NCBI GenBank assembly: GCA_910587755.1
Contig: CAJUNZ010000025.1
Location: 1 to 32,013, forward strand
DNA length: 32,013 nucleotides
Direction: 5' to 3'
Source: an uncultured Acetatifactor sp.
GTDB taxonomy: Bacteria; Bacillota; Clostridia; Lachnospirales; Lachnospiraceae
Part shown: positions 15,807 through 23,305 of the stretch, in pieces
How the letters are laid out: each line of letters begins with the position of its first letter
Numbering within the stretch: position 1 is the stretch's first letter
Notes under the pieces: model-generated
Database searches by the model: none
What the model was told of the DNA's origin: nothing
The model's input: the letters and a program-made list of their open reading frames with translations, nothing else
Translations under genes and position numbers: made by a program

Positions 15807-18383
15807 ATGAACATACAGAAATTTACGCAGAAATCCCTCCAGGCTGTGGAAGGGTGCGAAAAGGCAGCCTATGAGTACGGAAATCAGGAGATTGAACAGG
15901 AGCATCTGCTGTACAGCCTGCTGACTCTGGAGGACAGTCTGATTCTGAAGCTGATAGAGAAGATGGAGATCCAGAAGGAGCATTTTGTGAACCGCGCAGA
16001 GAGGGCGGTGGCAAAGCGCACCAAGGTTCAGGGGGGAAAGGCCTATGTGGGCAAGGATCTGAACAATGTGCTTCTGGGGGCGGAGAACGAGGCAAAGCAG
16101 CTGGGAGATGAGTATGTGTCCGTGGAGCATCTTTTCCTGGCCATGCTCAAGGAGCCCAACCGGGAGATTGAGGCCATCTGGAAGGAGTACGGCATCACCA
16201 GGGAGCGCTTTCTCCAGGCGCTCTCCACAGTCCGGGGCAATCAGAGAGTCACCAGCGACAACCCGGAGGCCACCTATGACACCCTGGAAAAATACGGCCA
16301 GGAGCTGGTGGAGAAGGCCAGGAACCACAAGCTTGACCCTGTCATCGGCAGGGACGGGGAGATCCGGAACATTATCCGGATCCTCTCCCGGAAGACCAAG
16401 AACAACCCTGTGCTGATCGGGGAGCCGGGGGTGGGAAAGACGGCGGTGGTGGAAGGCCTGGCCCAGAGGATTGTCCGGGGGGATGTGCCCCAGGGGCTGA
16501 AGGACAAGAAGATTTTTGCCCTGGATATGGGCTCCCTGGTGGCGGGGGCCAAGTACAGGGGGGAATTTGAGGAGCGTCTGAAGGCGGTGCTGGAGGACGT
16601 GAAGAACAGCGACGGCCAGATCCTTCTCTTTATCGACGAGCTCCACACCATTGTGGGGGCGGGGAAGGGGGACGGCGCCCTGGACGCGGGCAATATGCTC
16701 AAGCCCATGCTGGCCAGGGGGGAGCTGCACTGCATCGGCGCCACCACTCTGGACGAGTACAGGAAATATATTGAAAAGGATCCTGCCCTGGAAAGGCGTT
16801 TCCAGCCGGTTCTGGTGGAGGAGCCCACGGTGGAGGACACGGTGTCCATTCTGCGGGGACTGAAGGAGCGCTATGAGGTGTACCATGGAGTTAAAATTAT
16901 GGACAATGCCCTTATCAGCGCGGCGGTGCTCTCCAACCGTTATATCTCCGACCGTTTTCTGCCTGACAAGGCTATTGACCTGGTGGACGAGGCCTGCGCC
17001 CTGATCAAGACGGAGCTGGACAGCATGCCCTCGGAACTGGACCAGATGCAGCGGAAGATTATGCAGATGGAGATTGAGGAGGCGGCCCTGAAGAAGGAAG
17101 AGGACCGGATGAGCCAGGAGAGGCTGGTCAGTCTGCAGAAGGAGCTTGCGGAGCTGAAGGAGGAATTTGCGGCCGGGAAGGCTCAGTGGGACAATGAGAA
17201 GGCCTCCGTGGAAAAGCTCTCCAGGCTGCGGGAGGAGATCGACGGGGTGAACGGGGAGATTCAGAGCGCCCAGGTGGAGGGCAATCTGGAGAAGGCGGCG
17301 GAGCTGCGCTATGGCAGGCTGCCGGCCCTGAAGAAACAGCTGGAGCAGGAGGAGCAGGGGGCCGCAGAGCGCAGTCTGGTGCGGGAGAAGGTCTCCGAGG
17401 ACGAGATTGCCAGGATCATCTCCCGCTGGACGGGGATCCCTGTGGCAAAGCTCACCGAGAGCGAGAGGAACAAGACCCTGCACCTGGACGCGGAGCTTCA
17501 CAGAAGGGTTATCGGCCAGGACGAGGGAGTCACCAAGGTGGCGGAGGCCATCCTTCGGTCCAAGGCGGGCATCAAGGATCCCGACAAGCCCATCGGTTCC
17601 TTCCTGTTCCTGGGGCCCACCGGTGTGGGCAAGACGGAGCTGGCAAAATCTCTGGCGGCGGCTCTCTTCGACGACGAGAACAGTATGGTGCGCATTGACA
17701 TGAGCGAATACATGGAGAAATACTCTGTGTCCAGGCTCATAGGAGCGCCTCCCGGATATGTGGGTTATGAGGAGGGCGGTCAGCTGACAGAGGCGGTGCG
17801 CAGGAAGCCCTACAGTGTGGTGCTGTTTGACGAGATAGAGAAGGCCCACCCGGATGTGTTCAATGTCTTCCTGCAGATTCTGGACGATGGGCGGATCACG
17901 GATTCCCAGGGCCGGACGGTGGACTTTAAGAACACCATTCTGATTATGACTTCCAATATCGGGGCAGGCCATCTGCTGGAGGGCATCCGGCCGGACGGGG
18001 AGATTGCCCCTGAGGCGGAAGCACGGGTGATGGGGGAACTGCGGAACCATTTCCGGCCGGAGTTTTTGAACCGGCTGGACGAGACGGTGCTGTTCAAGCC
18101 CCTGACCCGGGAGAATATCACTGCCATTGTTGCCCTGATCACCGCCGACCTGAACCGGCGGCTGGAGGACAGGGATCTGGAGCTGGAAATCAACCAGGAG
18201 GCCCTGGCGTTTATTGTGGAAAATGCCTACGATCCTGTATATGGGGCCAGGCCTCTGAAACGCTATATTCAGAAGCATGTGGAGACCCTGGTGGCCAGGA
18301 TGATCCTGGAGGACGGCGCGGCGCCGGGGGATACGGTGCTGATCTCCCTGGAGCAGGGGGAGCTGGCGGCCTCCGTAAAGTGA
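15807..18383 (+). CDS. clpB: ATP-dependent disaggregase ClpB
   Basis: An 858-residue Hsp100 chaperone of full length. It threads aggregated proteins through its hexameric pore and works with DnaK. The Clp N-domain spans about 1-145. The first AAA+ module has Walker A GEPGVGKT at 205-212 and LLFIDELHT. The long coiled-coil middle domain (about 405-525), which distinguishes ClpB from ClpA and ClpC, is complete. The second module has GPTGVGKT at 603-610 and VLFDEIEKAH. No ClpP-docking IGF/IGL loop was noticed. The ATG has GGAG seven bases upstream. It is transcribed alone, after the motor-like pair, and ends at a strong terminator. Confidence 0.97.
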   Translation: MNIQKFTQKSLQAVEGCEKAAYEYGNQEIEQEHLLYSLLTLEDSLILKLIEKMEIQKEHFVNRAERAVAKRTKVQGGKAYVGKDLNNVLLGAENEAKQLGDEYVSVEHLFLAMLKEPNREIEAIWKEYGITRERFLQALSTVRGNQRVTSDNPEATYDTLEKYGQELVEKARNHKLDPVIGRDGEIRNIIRILSRKTKNNPVLIGEPGVGKTAVVEGLAQRIVRGDVPQGLKDKKIFALDMGSLVAGAKYRGEFEERLKAVLEDVKNSDGQILLFIDELHTIVGAGKGDGALDAGNMLKPMLARGELHCIGATTLDEYRKYIEKDPALERRFQPVLVEEPTVEDTVSILRGLKERYEVYHGVKIMDNALISAAVLSNRYISDRFLPDKAIDLVDEACALIKTELDSMPSELDQMQRKIMQMEIEEAALKKEEDRMSQERLVSLQKELAELKEEFAAGKAQWDNEKASVEKLSRLREEIDGVNGEIQSAQVEGNLEKAAELRYGRLPALKKQLEQEEQGAAERSLVREKVSEDEIARIISRWTGIPVAKLTESERNKTLHLDAELHRRVIGQDEGVTKVAEAILRSKAGIKDPDKPIGSFLFLGPTGVGKTELAKSLAAALFDDENSMVRIDMSEYMEKYSVSRLIGAPPGYVGYEEGGQLTEAVRRKPYSVVLFDEIEKAHPDVFNVFLQILDDGRITDSQGRTVDFKNTILIMTSNIGAGHLLEGIRPDGEIAPEAEARVMGELRNHFRPEFLNRLDETVLFKPLTRENITAIVALITADLNRRLEDRDLELEINQEALAFIVENAYDPVYGARPLKRYIQKHVETLVARMILEDGAAPGDTVLISLEQGELAASVK

Positions 18384-18424
18384 TGGCGATATAACATGTG
18401 GCGGCGCCGACTTTGATGATTCGA

Positions 18425-18470
18425 CCGGCTGTTCTGTTTCTTACAGGACAGCCGGATTTTTTTATTTTTT
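18425..18470 (+). terminator. Rho-independent terminator after clpB
   Basis: CCGGCTGTTCTGT (18425-18437) pairs with ACAGGACAGCCGG (18443-18455) as a 13-bp stem with one G-U pair and a five-base loop. A run rich in T (18457-18470) follows. Confidence 0.92.
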
Positions 18471-18605
18471 GCAGAAATATCCGCTGTGTTTCGACAATTC
18501 AAACGCACGCTTTCGCATATATTTTCTTATTACATCTTAAAGAATCTACAGAAAAATTTAAGAAATTTTCAAAAAACCCTTCAATCTTTTCAGGGGAGCT
18601 TCCTG

Positions 18606-18640
18606 TATAATGGGGACACGGTGTTTTTCTGAAGTATAAT
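18606..18640 (+). promoter_or_regulatory. candidate promoter boxes upstream of the LCP gene
   Basis: Two perfect TATAAT boxes lie at 18606-18611 and 18635-18640, between the clpB terminator and the LCP ribosome binding site. Neither has a convincing -35 at 16 to 18 bases upstream. The AT-rich tract at 18510-18590 may serve as an upstream element. Otherwise 18471-18600 holds nothing I can name. Confidence 0.45.
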
Positions 18641-18662
18641 TCATAGAAATAAGGAGAAGGTT

Positions 18663-19739
18663 ATGGAGACGAAAAGAAAAGCGGGGGCAGGAAGGAAGGC
18701 AAAATATATATTGTTTGCCGTTGAGATTGTGGTTATTGTGGCTATGCTGGTGGTGCTGTTCCTGGTGATGAACAAGACCAGCGAGGGTCCCAAGGTGGCG
18801 ACGCTGAATCCCAAGGTGCTGGAAATCCATGAGGAGGTGCAGCAGCTGAAGGAGGAGGGCGGCACCATGCAGGGGTACATGAATGTGGCGCTGTTTGGCC
18901 TGGATGCAAAGTCGGACAATGAACTTTTCATGAACAGCCGCAGCGACACCACCATGATCGCCAGCATCAATCTTGACACAGGGGATATCAAGCTTGTCAG
19001 TGTGTATCGGGATACATACCTGAATCTGGGCACGGATTATTACTGGAAGTGTAACTCGGCTTACTCTTACGGCGGGGCGGAGCAGGCCATTAAGATGCTG
19101 AACATGAATCTGGACATGGATATTACGGATTTTGTGGCTGTGGGCTACAAGGGGCTGATCCATGTGATCGACGGTCTGGGAGGCGTCTATATTGAGGTGG
19201 ACAGTGAGGAGCTGAAGCACATCAACAACTATCAGATCAGTATTGCGGCAGTGCTCAAGTGCGATTATGTTCCTGTAACAGAGACAGGCCTGCAGCTGCT
19301 GAATGGTCTTCAGGCCACGGCATACTGCCGTATCCGCCAGACCAAGGGGGATGATTTTAAGCGTGCGGCCCGGCAGAGGGAAGTGATCATGGCCATTGAA
19401 GAGCAGGCGAAAAAGGCGGATCTTGCCACGCTGACCCAGGTGTTTAACGACTGCATCGGGGACGTATACACCAGCATTGACTCGGAGGACATTCTTGCTC
19501 TGATAGGCAATATTGCCAACTACAGGATTGTAGAGGAGGACGGCTTCCCTCAGAGCAGCATGAGAACCACTGCAAGAATGGGGGCCAAGGGTGACTGTGT
19601 TATCCCTGTGGATCTGGAGAGCAATGTGGTGTGGCTGCATCAGTTCCTGTTCGGCGATGAAGATTATAAGGTGACAGACAGTGTGAAGAAGTACGGCGAG
19701 CAGATTAAGGCGGATACGGCCCCTTATCTTTCCAAGTAA
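18663..19739 (+). CDS. LytR-CpsA-Psr (LCP) family cell-wall ligase
   Basis: A 358-residue membrane enzyme of the LCP family. These transfer undecaprenyl-linked glycopolymers such as teichoic acids or capsule onto peptidoglycan. A short basic cytoplasmic start is followed by one membrane helix (about 15-36) and an extracellular LCP domain from about 75. Diagnostic motifs are SRSDTTMI (Arg93, Asp95), SVYRDTYL, the GLGGVYIEVD strand and DFKRAARQREV (Arg234, Arg237), which bind the pyrophosphate of the lipid carrier. The polymer transferred cannot be told. The ribosome binding site AAGGAGAAGG is strong. DUF4250 and the ASKHA gene follow closely, so read-through is likely. Confidence 0.9.
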   Translation: METKRKAGAGRKAKYILFAVEIVVIVAMLVVLFLVMNKTSEGPKVATLNPKVLEIHEEVQQLKEEGGTMQGYMNVALFGLDAKSDNELFMNSRSDTTMIASINLDTGDIKLVSVYRDTYLNLGTDYYWKCNSAYSYGGAEQAIKMLNMNLDMDITDFVAVGYKGLIHVIDGLGGVYIEVDSEELKHINNYQISIAAVLKCDYVPVTETGLQLLNGLQATAYCRIRQTKGDDFKRAARQREVIMAIEEQAKKADLATLTQVFNDCIGDVYTSIDSEDILALIGNIANYRIVEEDGFPQSSMRTTARMGAKGDCVIPVDLESNVVWLHQFLFGDEDYKVTDSVKKYGEQIKADTAPYLSK

Positions 19740-19790
19740 CGCTGTCTTAGGAAGAAAATGGTGTATTCATGTGGGAGAAAGGGGTGCGGC

Positions 19791-19964
19791 ATGCTGCCAA
19801 AAGATCCGGTTATGCTTTTGAGTGTTGTCAATACGAAACTGAGGGACAGATACGGCAGTCTGGAGCTTCTCTGCCAGGACCTGGATGGGGACAGGGAGCA
19901 GATTGTGGAAACGCTGGCCAGGATAGACTACCATTATGACCCGGAGAGGAATCAGTTTGTCTAG
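19791..19964 (+). CDS. DUF4250 family small protein
   Basis: A 57-residue protein matching DUF4250 over its whole length (MLPKDPVMLLSVVNTKLRDRYGSL, ending DPERNQFV). It is predicted helical, has no membrane segment or cysteine pair, and has no established function. The start at 19791 fits the family length, with GAAAGGGG upstream; an ATG at 19758 would add eleven unconserved residues. Its last eight bases overlap the probable TTG start of the ASKHA gene. Confidence 0.85.
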   Translation: MLPKDPVMLLSVVNTKLRDRYGSLELLCQDLDGDREQIVETLARIDYHYDPERNQFV

Positions 19965-21333
19965 CCGGAAGAGGGGCCTGCGCTGTGAGATCTGTACAGG
20001 ATGCGGCCTGTGCCCGGGGGTGCGTCCGTCCGGCGCAGCCTCTGTGGGGATGGCGGTACCGGGGACGGCGTTCCGGGAGGCGGGCTCTGGGGGAACGGCT
20101 GACAGGCTGGGGGAATCTGGCTCAGCGGTGGACGGTTCGGCGGACGCCGGGTGTGCCCGGTGGGCAGCAGGGAGGCCCGGATCAGGCAGGGAGGCAGGAG
20201 TGCTGCAGGTGCTGGCAGGGGATGCCCTGGGAGGAAAGAGCCGTCCCCTGGGGGGCTGCGGCAGGCGACTGGCGGCCGTGGATGTGGGCACCACCACCAT
20301 AGCCATGCTTCTGTACCGGGAGGACGGCAGTGTGGCGGACAGGTACGTGGCTCTCAATCCTCAGGCCGTGTACGGGGCGGATGTGCTGTCCAGAATCCAG
20401 GCGGCGGAAGACAAAACATGCCGGGAGGAGATGTACAGGCAGGTGCGGGGCATTCTGGAAAAGGGTGTGCGGCGCTTCGGAAGGCTTCTGCAGGAGGGAG
20501 AAAGCCTGTACATGGTATTGGCGGCCAACACGGCCATGACTTATCTTCTGATGGGATGGGACAGTGTGGATCTGGGCCGTGCTCCTTTTACGGCAGGGCA
20601 CCTGTCTGCAGCGGTGACGGAGGCTGCAGGGGTTCCCTGCTTTGTATTTCCGGGGATGTCCGCCTTTGTGGGTGGGGATATCACGGCGGGGGTGCATGCC
20701 TGCGGGATGGCGGAGAGGGAAGAGATCACACTGCTTGTGGATCTGGGCACCAACGGTGAGATGGTGCTGGGGAACTGCCGCAGGAGGATTGCCTGTGCCA
20801 CTGCCGCAGGGCCTGCCTTTGAAGGCGGTGCCAACAGAGGAATATGGGGAGCGGACATGGTGGGGCTTCTGGCGGTGCTTCTGGAGGAAGGGATTGTGGA
20901 CGGGACAGGCCTGCTGGCGCCGGAGTTTTTTGAAGAGGGTATCCGCATCGGCAATGTTCTGGTGACGCAGCAGGCGATTCGGAGTGTGCAGCTGGCAAAA
21001 GGAGCCATTGCAGCGGGTATGGAAGTCCTGCTGCAGAAGTATGGCATTGAGCCCCGGCAGGTGGACAGAGTGGTGCTGGCAGGGGGATTTGGCTATTATC
21101 TGAACCCCCGGGCGGCCGCCAGGATTGGGCTTCTGCCGCGTCTGCTGGCGGAAAAAGCTTTTCCGGGGGGAAATACAGCTCTGGCAGGGGCTCTGCGGGC
21201 AGGGCGGGAACTGTTTGCAGGTTTGACAGTGGGCAGGATGCTTGAGAAGACTGCGGAGGGAACAGAGGTGATCAACCTTGCGCTGGAGCCGGACTTTGAG
21301 AGCCATTATCTGCAGAGAATGAATTTTTACTAA
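19957..21333 (+). CDS. ASKHA-domain protein with N-terminal cysteine cluster (RACE/DUF4445-like)
   Basis: A protein of about 458 residues. Near the N-terminus CEICTGCGLCP gives four cysteines at 10, 13, 16 and 19, which could hold an iron-sulfur cluster. A Gly/Ala-rich linker (about 21-100) precedes an ASKHA ATPase core: AAVDVGTTTIAMLLY, LLVDLGTNGEMVLG, AAGPAFEGG and VVLAGGFGYYLNP. The core resembles the reductive activators of corrinoid proteins (RamA/RACo, DUF4445), which use ATP to return cobalamin to the Co(I) state. No corrinoid protein or methyltransferase is nearby, so that role is only possible. The start is unsure: a TTG at 19957 has GAGAGGA in good position, while the ATG at 19936 has no ribosome binding site. 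Either start keeps the cysteine cluster. Confidence 0.75.
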   Translation: MSSRKRGLRCEICTGCGLCPGVRPSGAASVGMAVPGTAFREAGSGGTADRLGESGSAVDGSADAGCARWAAGRPGSGREAGVLQVLAGDALGGKSRPLGGCGRRLAAVDVGTTTIAMLLYREDGSVADRYVALNPQAVYGADVLSRIQAAEDKTCREEMYRQVRGILEKGVRRFGRLLQEGESLYMVLAANTAMTYLLMGWDSVDLGRAPFTAGHLSAAVTEAAGVPCFVFPGMSAFVGGDITAGVHACGMAEREEITLLVDLGTNGEMVLGNCRRRIACATAAGPAFEGGANRGIWGADMVGLLAVLLEEGIVDGTGLLAPEFFEEGIRIGNVLVTQQAIRSVQLAKGAIAAGMEVLLQKYGIEPRQVDRVVLAGGFGYYLNPRAAARIGLLPRLLAEKAFPGGNTALAGALRAGRELFAGLTVGRMLEKTAEGTEVINLALEPDFESHYLQRMNFY

Positions 21334-21384
21334 TCCGACCGCGCCGGGTACCTTGAGCATGGGGGCGCAGGATGTGAGAGATCC

Positions 21385-21411
21385 GGGCCAAAGGAGACTG
21401 TCCTTTGGCCC
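21385..21411. terminator. perfect hairpin between convergent genes, no T tract
   Basis: GGGCCAAAGGA (21385-21395), loop GACTG, TCCTTTGGCCC (21401-21411). It lies between the convergent ends of the ASKHA and DUF362 genes, where a bidirectional terminator would be expected, but neither side is followed by a T run. It may rather be an mRNA end protector. Confidence 0.4.
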
Positions 21412-21435
21412 AAAATACTGCAGATTGGAGTATAC

Positions 21436-22434
21436 TTAGGAGAAGGGCACCACATCCGCCACCGCCTCCTGAAGGGATATGGGGAGGTCTTCCTGGTCAA
21501 TGTCCAGAAGGCTGTATCTGTCGTTTCCCATTCCAAGCTCCTTCATATAAGTCAGCTGACGGAATCCGTGGCGGCTTTCCATGCGCTCTGCCAGACACTT
21601 ATGGTCGCTTTCTTTCAGGGCATAGACCAGGTCCACGCTGGCCTGATCGGCAGCCAGGATGTCCGTGGAAGCCACAATGCCGATATTGGGCGTGGCCACC
21701 GGTTCTGCGGCGGTGCCTTCGCAGTCGCAGGAGACGGACATGTTCCGAAGAACATTGATGTAGACAATATTCTGGCCGAAATAGTCTGTCACGGCCTTGG
21801 CGGATTCTGTCATCCGCTCCATAAATTCTTCCTTGGAGATATCCCACATGTTATCGGAACCAGGGGTGGTATGGATCATCGCCTTTCCGATTCTTCCGTC
21901 CGCGCAGCCAATGCCGATGTTTTTTCCGGAGCCTCCAAAGCCGCCCATGGTGTGTCCTTTGAAATGGGTCAGCACCAGCATGGAGTCATAGTTTACAATG
22001 TTCTTCCCCATTGACATCTCGCTGAACCATTTGCCGTTCTTCACAGGCAGGCTGACGGTGCCGTCCTCGTCCAGGATATCCACCGGGCAGAAGGTCCATC
22101 CGTTGACCTGGAGGGTTTCCCTGTGCTGTCGGGTGGTGTAGCGGTCTCCCTCGTAGTAGGTGTTGGTTTCCACAATGACTGCTTCCGACATTTCTTTTGC
22201 GAGCAGTTCCCTGACCCAGGGGCGCGGGATGATATTGGGGCCGTTTTTCTCGCCGGTGTGAAGTTTTACGGCAATTTTGCCGGAGAGCCGGCTTTTGACC
22301 TTCTGAAAAATTTTCTGCAGACCCTCAGCGGAGAGATCCTTTGTAAAGTAAACGATGGATTCATCCCCTGTGCGCTGTTCCCGGAGAATATATTTTTCTC
22401 CGCCTCCGCCCGGAACCATTTTTTTAAGTGCCAT
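21436..22434 (-). CDS. DUF362 family protein
   Basis: A 332-residue protein matching DUF362 through IVYFTKDLSAEGLQKIF, KIAVKLHTGE, LTHFKGHTMGGFGGSGKNIGIGCADGRIGK and the AADQASVDLVYAL region. Many members carry a C-terminal ferredoxin-like four-cysteine motif; this one ends without it, though Cys pairs occur in SCDCEG. It has a short, non-family N-terminal extension. The function of the family is not established. On the minus strand AGGAGG lies upstream of the ATG, and an extended -10 (TGCTACAAT) precedes it at about 22504-22512. Confidence 0.85.
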   Translation of the reverse strand: MALKKMVPGGGGEKYILREQRTGDESIVYFTKDLSAEGLQKIFQKVKSRLSGKIAVKLHTGEKNGPNIIPRPWVRELLAKEMSEAVIVETNTYYEGDRYTTRQHRETLQVNGWTFCPVDILDEDGTVSLPVKNGKWFSEMSMGKNIVNYDSMLVLTHFKGHTMGGFGGSGKNIGIGCADGRIGKAMIHTTPGSDNMWDISKEEFMERMTESAKAVTDYFGQNIVYINVLRNMSVSCDCEGTAAEPVATPNIGIVASTDILAADQASVDLVYALKESDHKCLAERMESRHGFRQLTYMKELGMGNDRYSLLDIDQEDLPISLQEAVADVVPFS

Positions 22435-22650
22435 ATGCTGTCCTCCTGTCAGGGATTTAAGTTACGTCCCCATTCTGTTTGCCGCGTGGTGCGGCTTCTT
22501 TAGATTGTAGCATAAATGCGCATACAAATCCATTAAAAAAATGGATTTAACTGTCATTTAGACCGATTTCTATATAGTGTGTATGTTAACAGAGGGACCT
22601 GTTTTGCAAGGTTTCCGCCGGATTTTTTATATAGTTATTGGCCCAAAGTG
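22435..22650. promoter_or_regulatory. divergent intergenic region: DUF362 promoter and palindrome
   Basis: For the minus-strand gene, TACAAT (complement of 22504-22509) with an upstream TGC makes an extended -10. A palindrome AAATCCATT (22526-22534), five-base loop, AATGGATTT (22540-22548) lies where its -35 would be and could be an operator. A small GCCGC/GCGGC stem-loop (22481-22495) would be in its leader. The stretch 22549-22650 is AT-rich and holds nothing else I can name. Confidence 0.45.
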
Positions 22651-22679
22651 TTGACATTTCCTGGATTTGGGTTTATACT
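22651..22679 (+). promoter_or_regulatory. consensus promoter of the rimP-nusA-infB operon
   Basis: TTGACA (22651-22656) and TATACT (22674-22679) are separated by exactly 17 bases. Transcription would start near 22686 and read the whole ribosome-maturation operon. Confidence 0.88.
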
Positions 22680-22703
22680 TTGTCTGTAAACGATGATAAT
22701 TAG

Positions 22704-22733
22704 AGTAAGAGTGGCCCGGAGGCCACTCTTACT
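22704..22733 (+). promoter_or_regulatory. leader hairpin upstream of rimP
   Basis: AGTAAGAGTGGCC (22704-22716), loop CGGA, GGCCACTCTTACT (22721-22733) is a perfect 13-bp stem about 18 bases after the predicted transcription start and 33 bases before rimP. No T tract follows, so it is not a simple attenuator. It may stabilise the mRNA 5' end or bind a regulator. Confidence 0.7.
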
Positions 22734-22765
22734 TGCATGTTAGAGAAATTTTTTGGAGGTTGCAG

Positions 22766-23230
22766 ATGTCCCGGAGGGAAGAGTACGAAGCAAGGACAGA
22801 GGAGCTGTTGAGGCCCATTGCCGAGGCCGGCGGCGTGACCATATACGATGTGGAGTATGTGAAAGAGGGAGGGACCTACTGCCTCCGGGTCTATATTGAC
22901 AAGCCGGAGGGAGTGGGGATTCTGGACTGTGAGACGGTAAGCCGCGCTCTCTCCGAGCAGCTGGACAGGGAGGATTTTATCCCGGATGCGTACAACCTGG
23001 AGGTCAGCAGCCCGGGACTTGGACGCACCCTGAAAAAGGATAAGCACCTGCAGGCGAGCCTGGGCCGGGAGGTGGAAGTCCGCCTTTACAAGCCCGTGGA
23101 GAAGTGCAGAGATTTTTCCGGCACCCTGGAGGGATTTGACACGGACAGCATCACCATCCTGGAGGGAGACGTCCCCAGGACTTTCCGGCGGGCGGAGGTA
23201 GCCCTGATCCGTCTGGCAATTGACTTTTGA
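22766..23230 (+). CDS. rimP: ribosome maturation factor RimP
   Basis: A 154-residue 30S assembly factor that helps S12 join the small subunit. The N-terminal domain (EELLRPIAEAGGVTIYDVEYVKEGG), the central VYIDKPEGVGILDCETVSRALSEQLD and the SSPGLGRTLKKDKH motif are all typical, followed by an SH3-like C-terminal domain. The start at 22766 has GGAGG upstream; an earlier in-frame ATG at 22733 would overlap the leader hairpin. It is the first gene of the operon, and nusA follows 75 bases later. Confidence 0.95.
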   Translation: MSRREEYEARTEELLRPIAEAGGVTIYDVEYVKEGGTYCLRVYIDKPEGVGILDCETVSRALSEQLDREDFIPDAYNLEVSSPGLGRTLKKDKHLQASLGREVEVRLYKPVEKCRDFSGTLEGFDTDSITILEGDVPRTFRRAEVALIRLAIDF

Positions 23231-23305
23231 GACATATTCTGCAGCGCGGCCGGGAGAAATGCCGTGGACACTTGGGTTTGGCGGACAGCCAGAATGGAGG
23301 AAATA

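Noticed and set aside
19936..19956. ATG at 19936 as start of the ASKHA gene
   Set aside because: There is no ribosome binding site before it and it would add overlap with DUF4250; the TTG at 19957 has GAGAGGA at good spacing.
22686..22765. Riboswitch or T-box in the rimP leader
   Set aside because: The leader is only about 80 nt and holds one simple hairpin, with no terminator and no conserved riboswitch motif.
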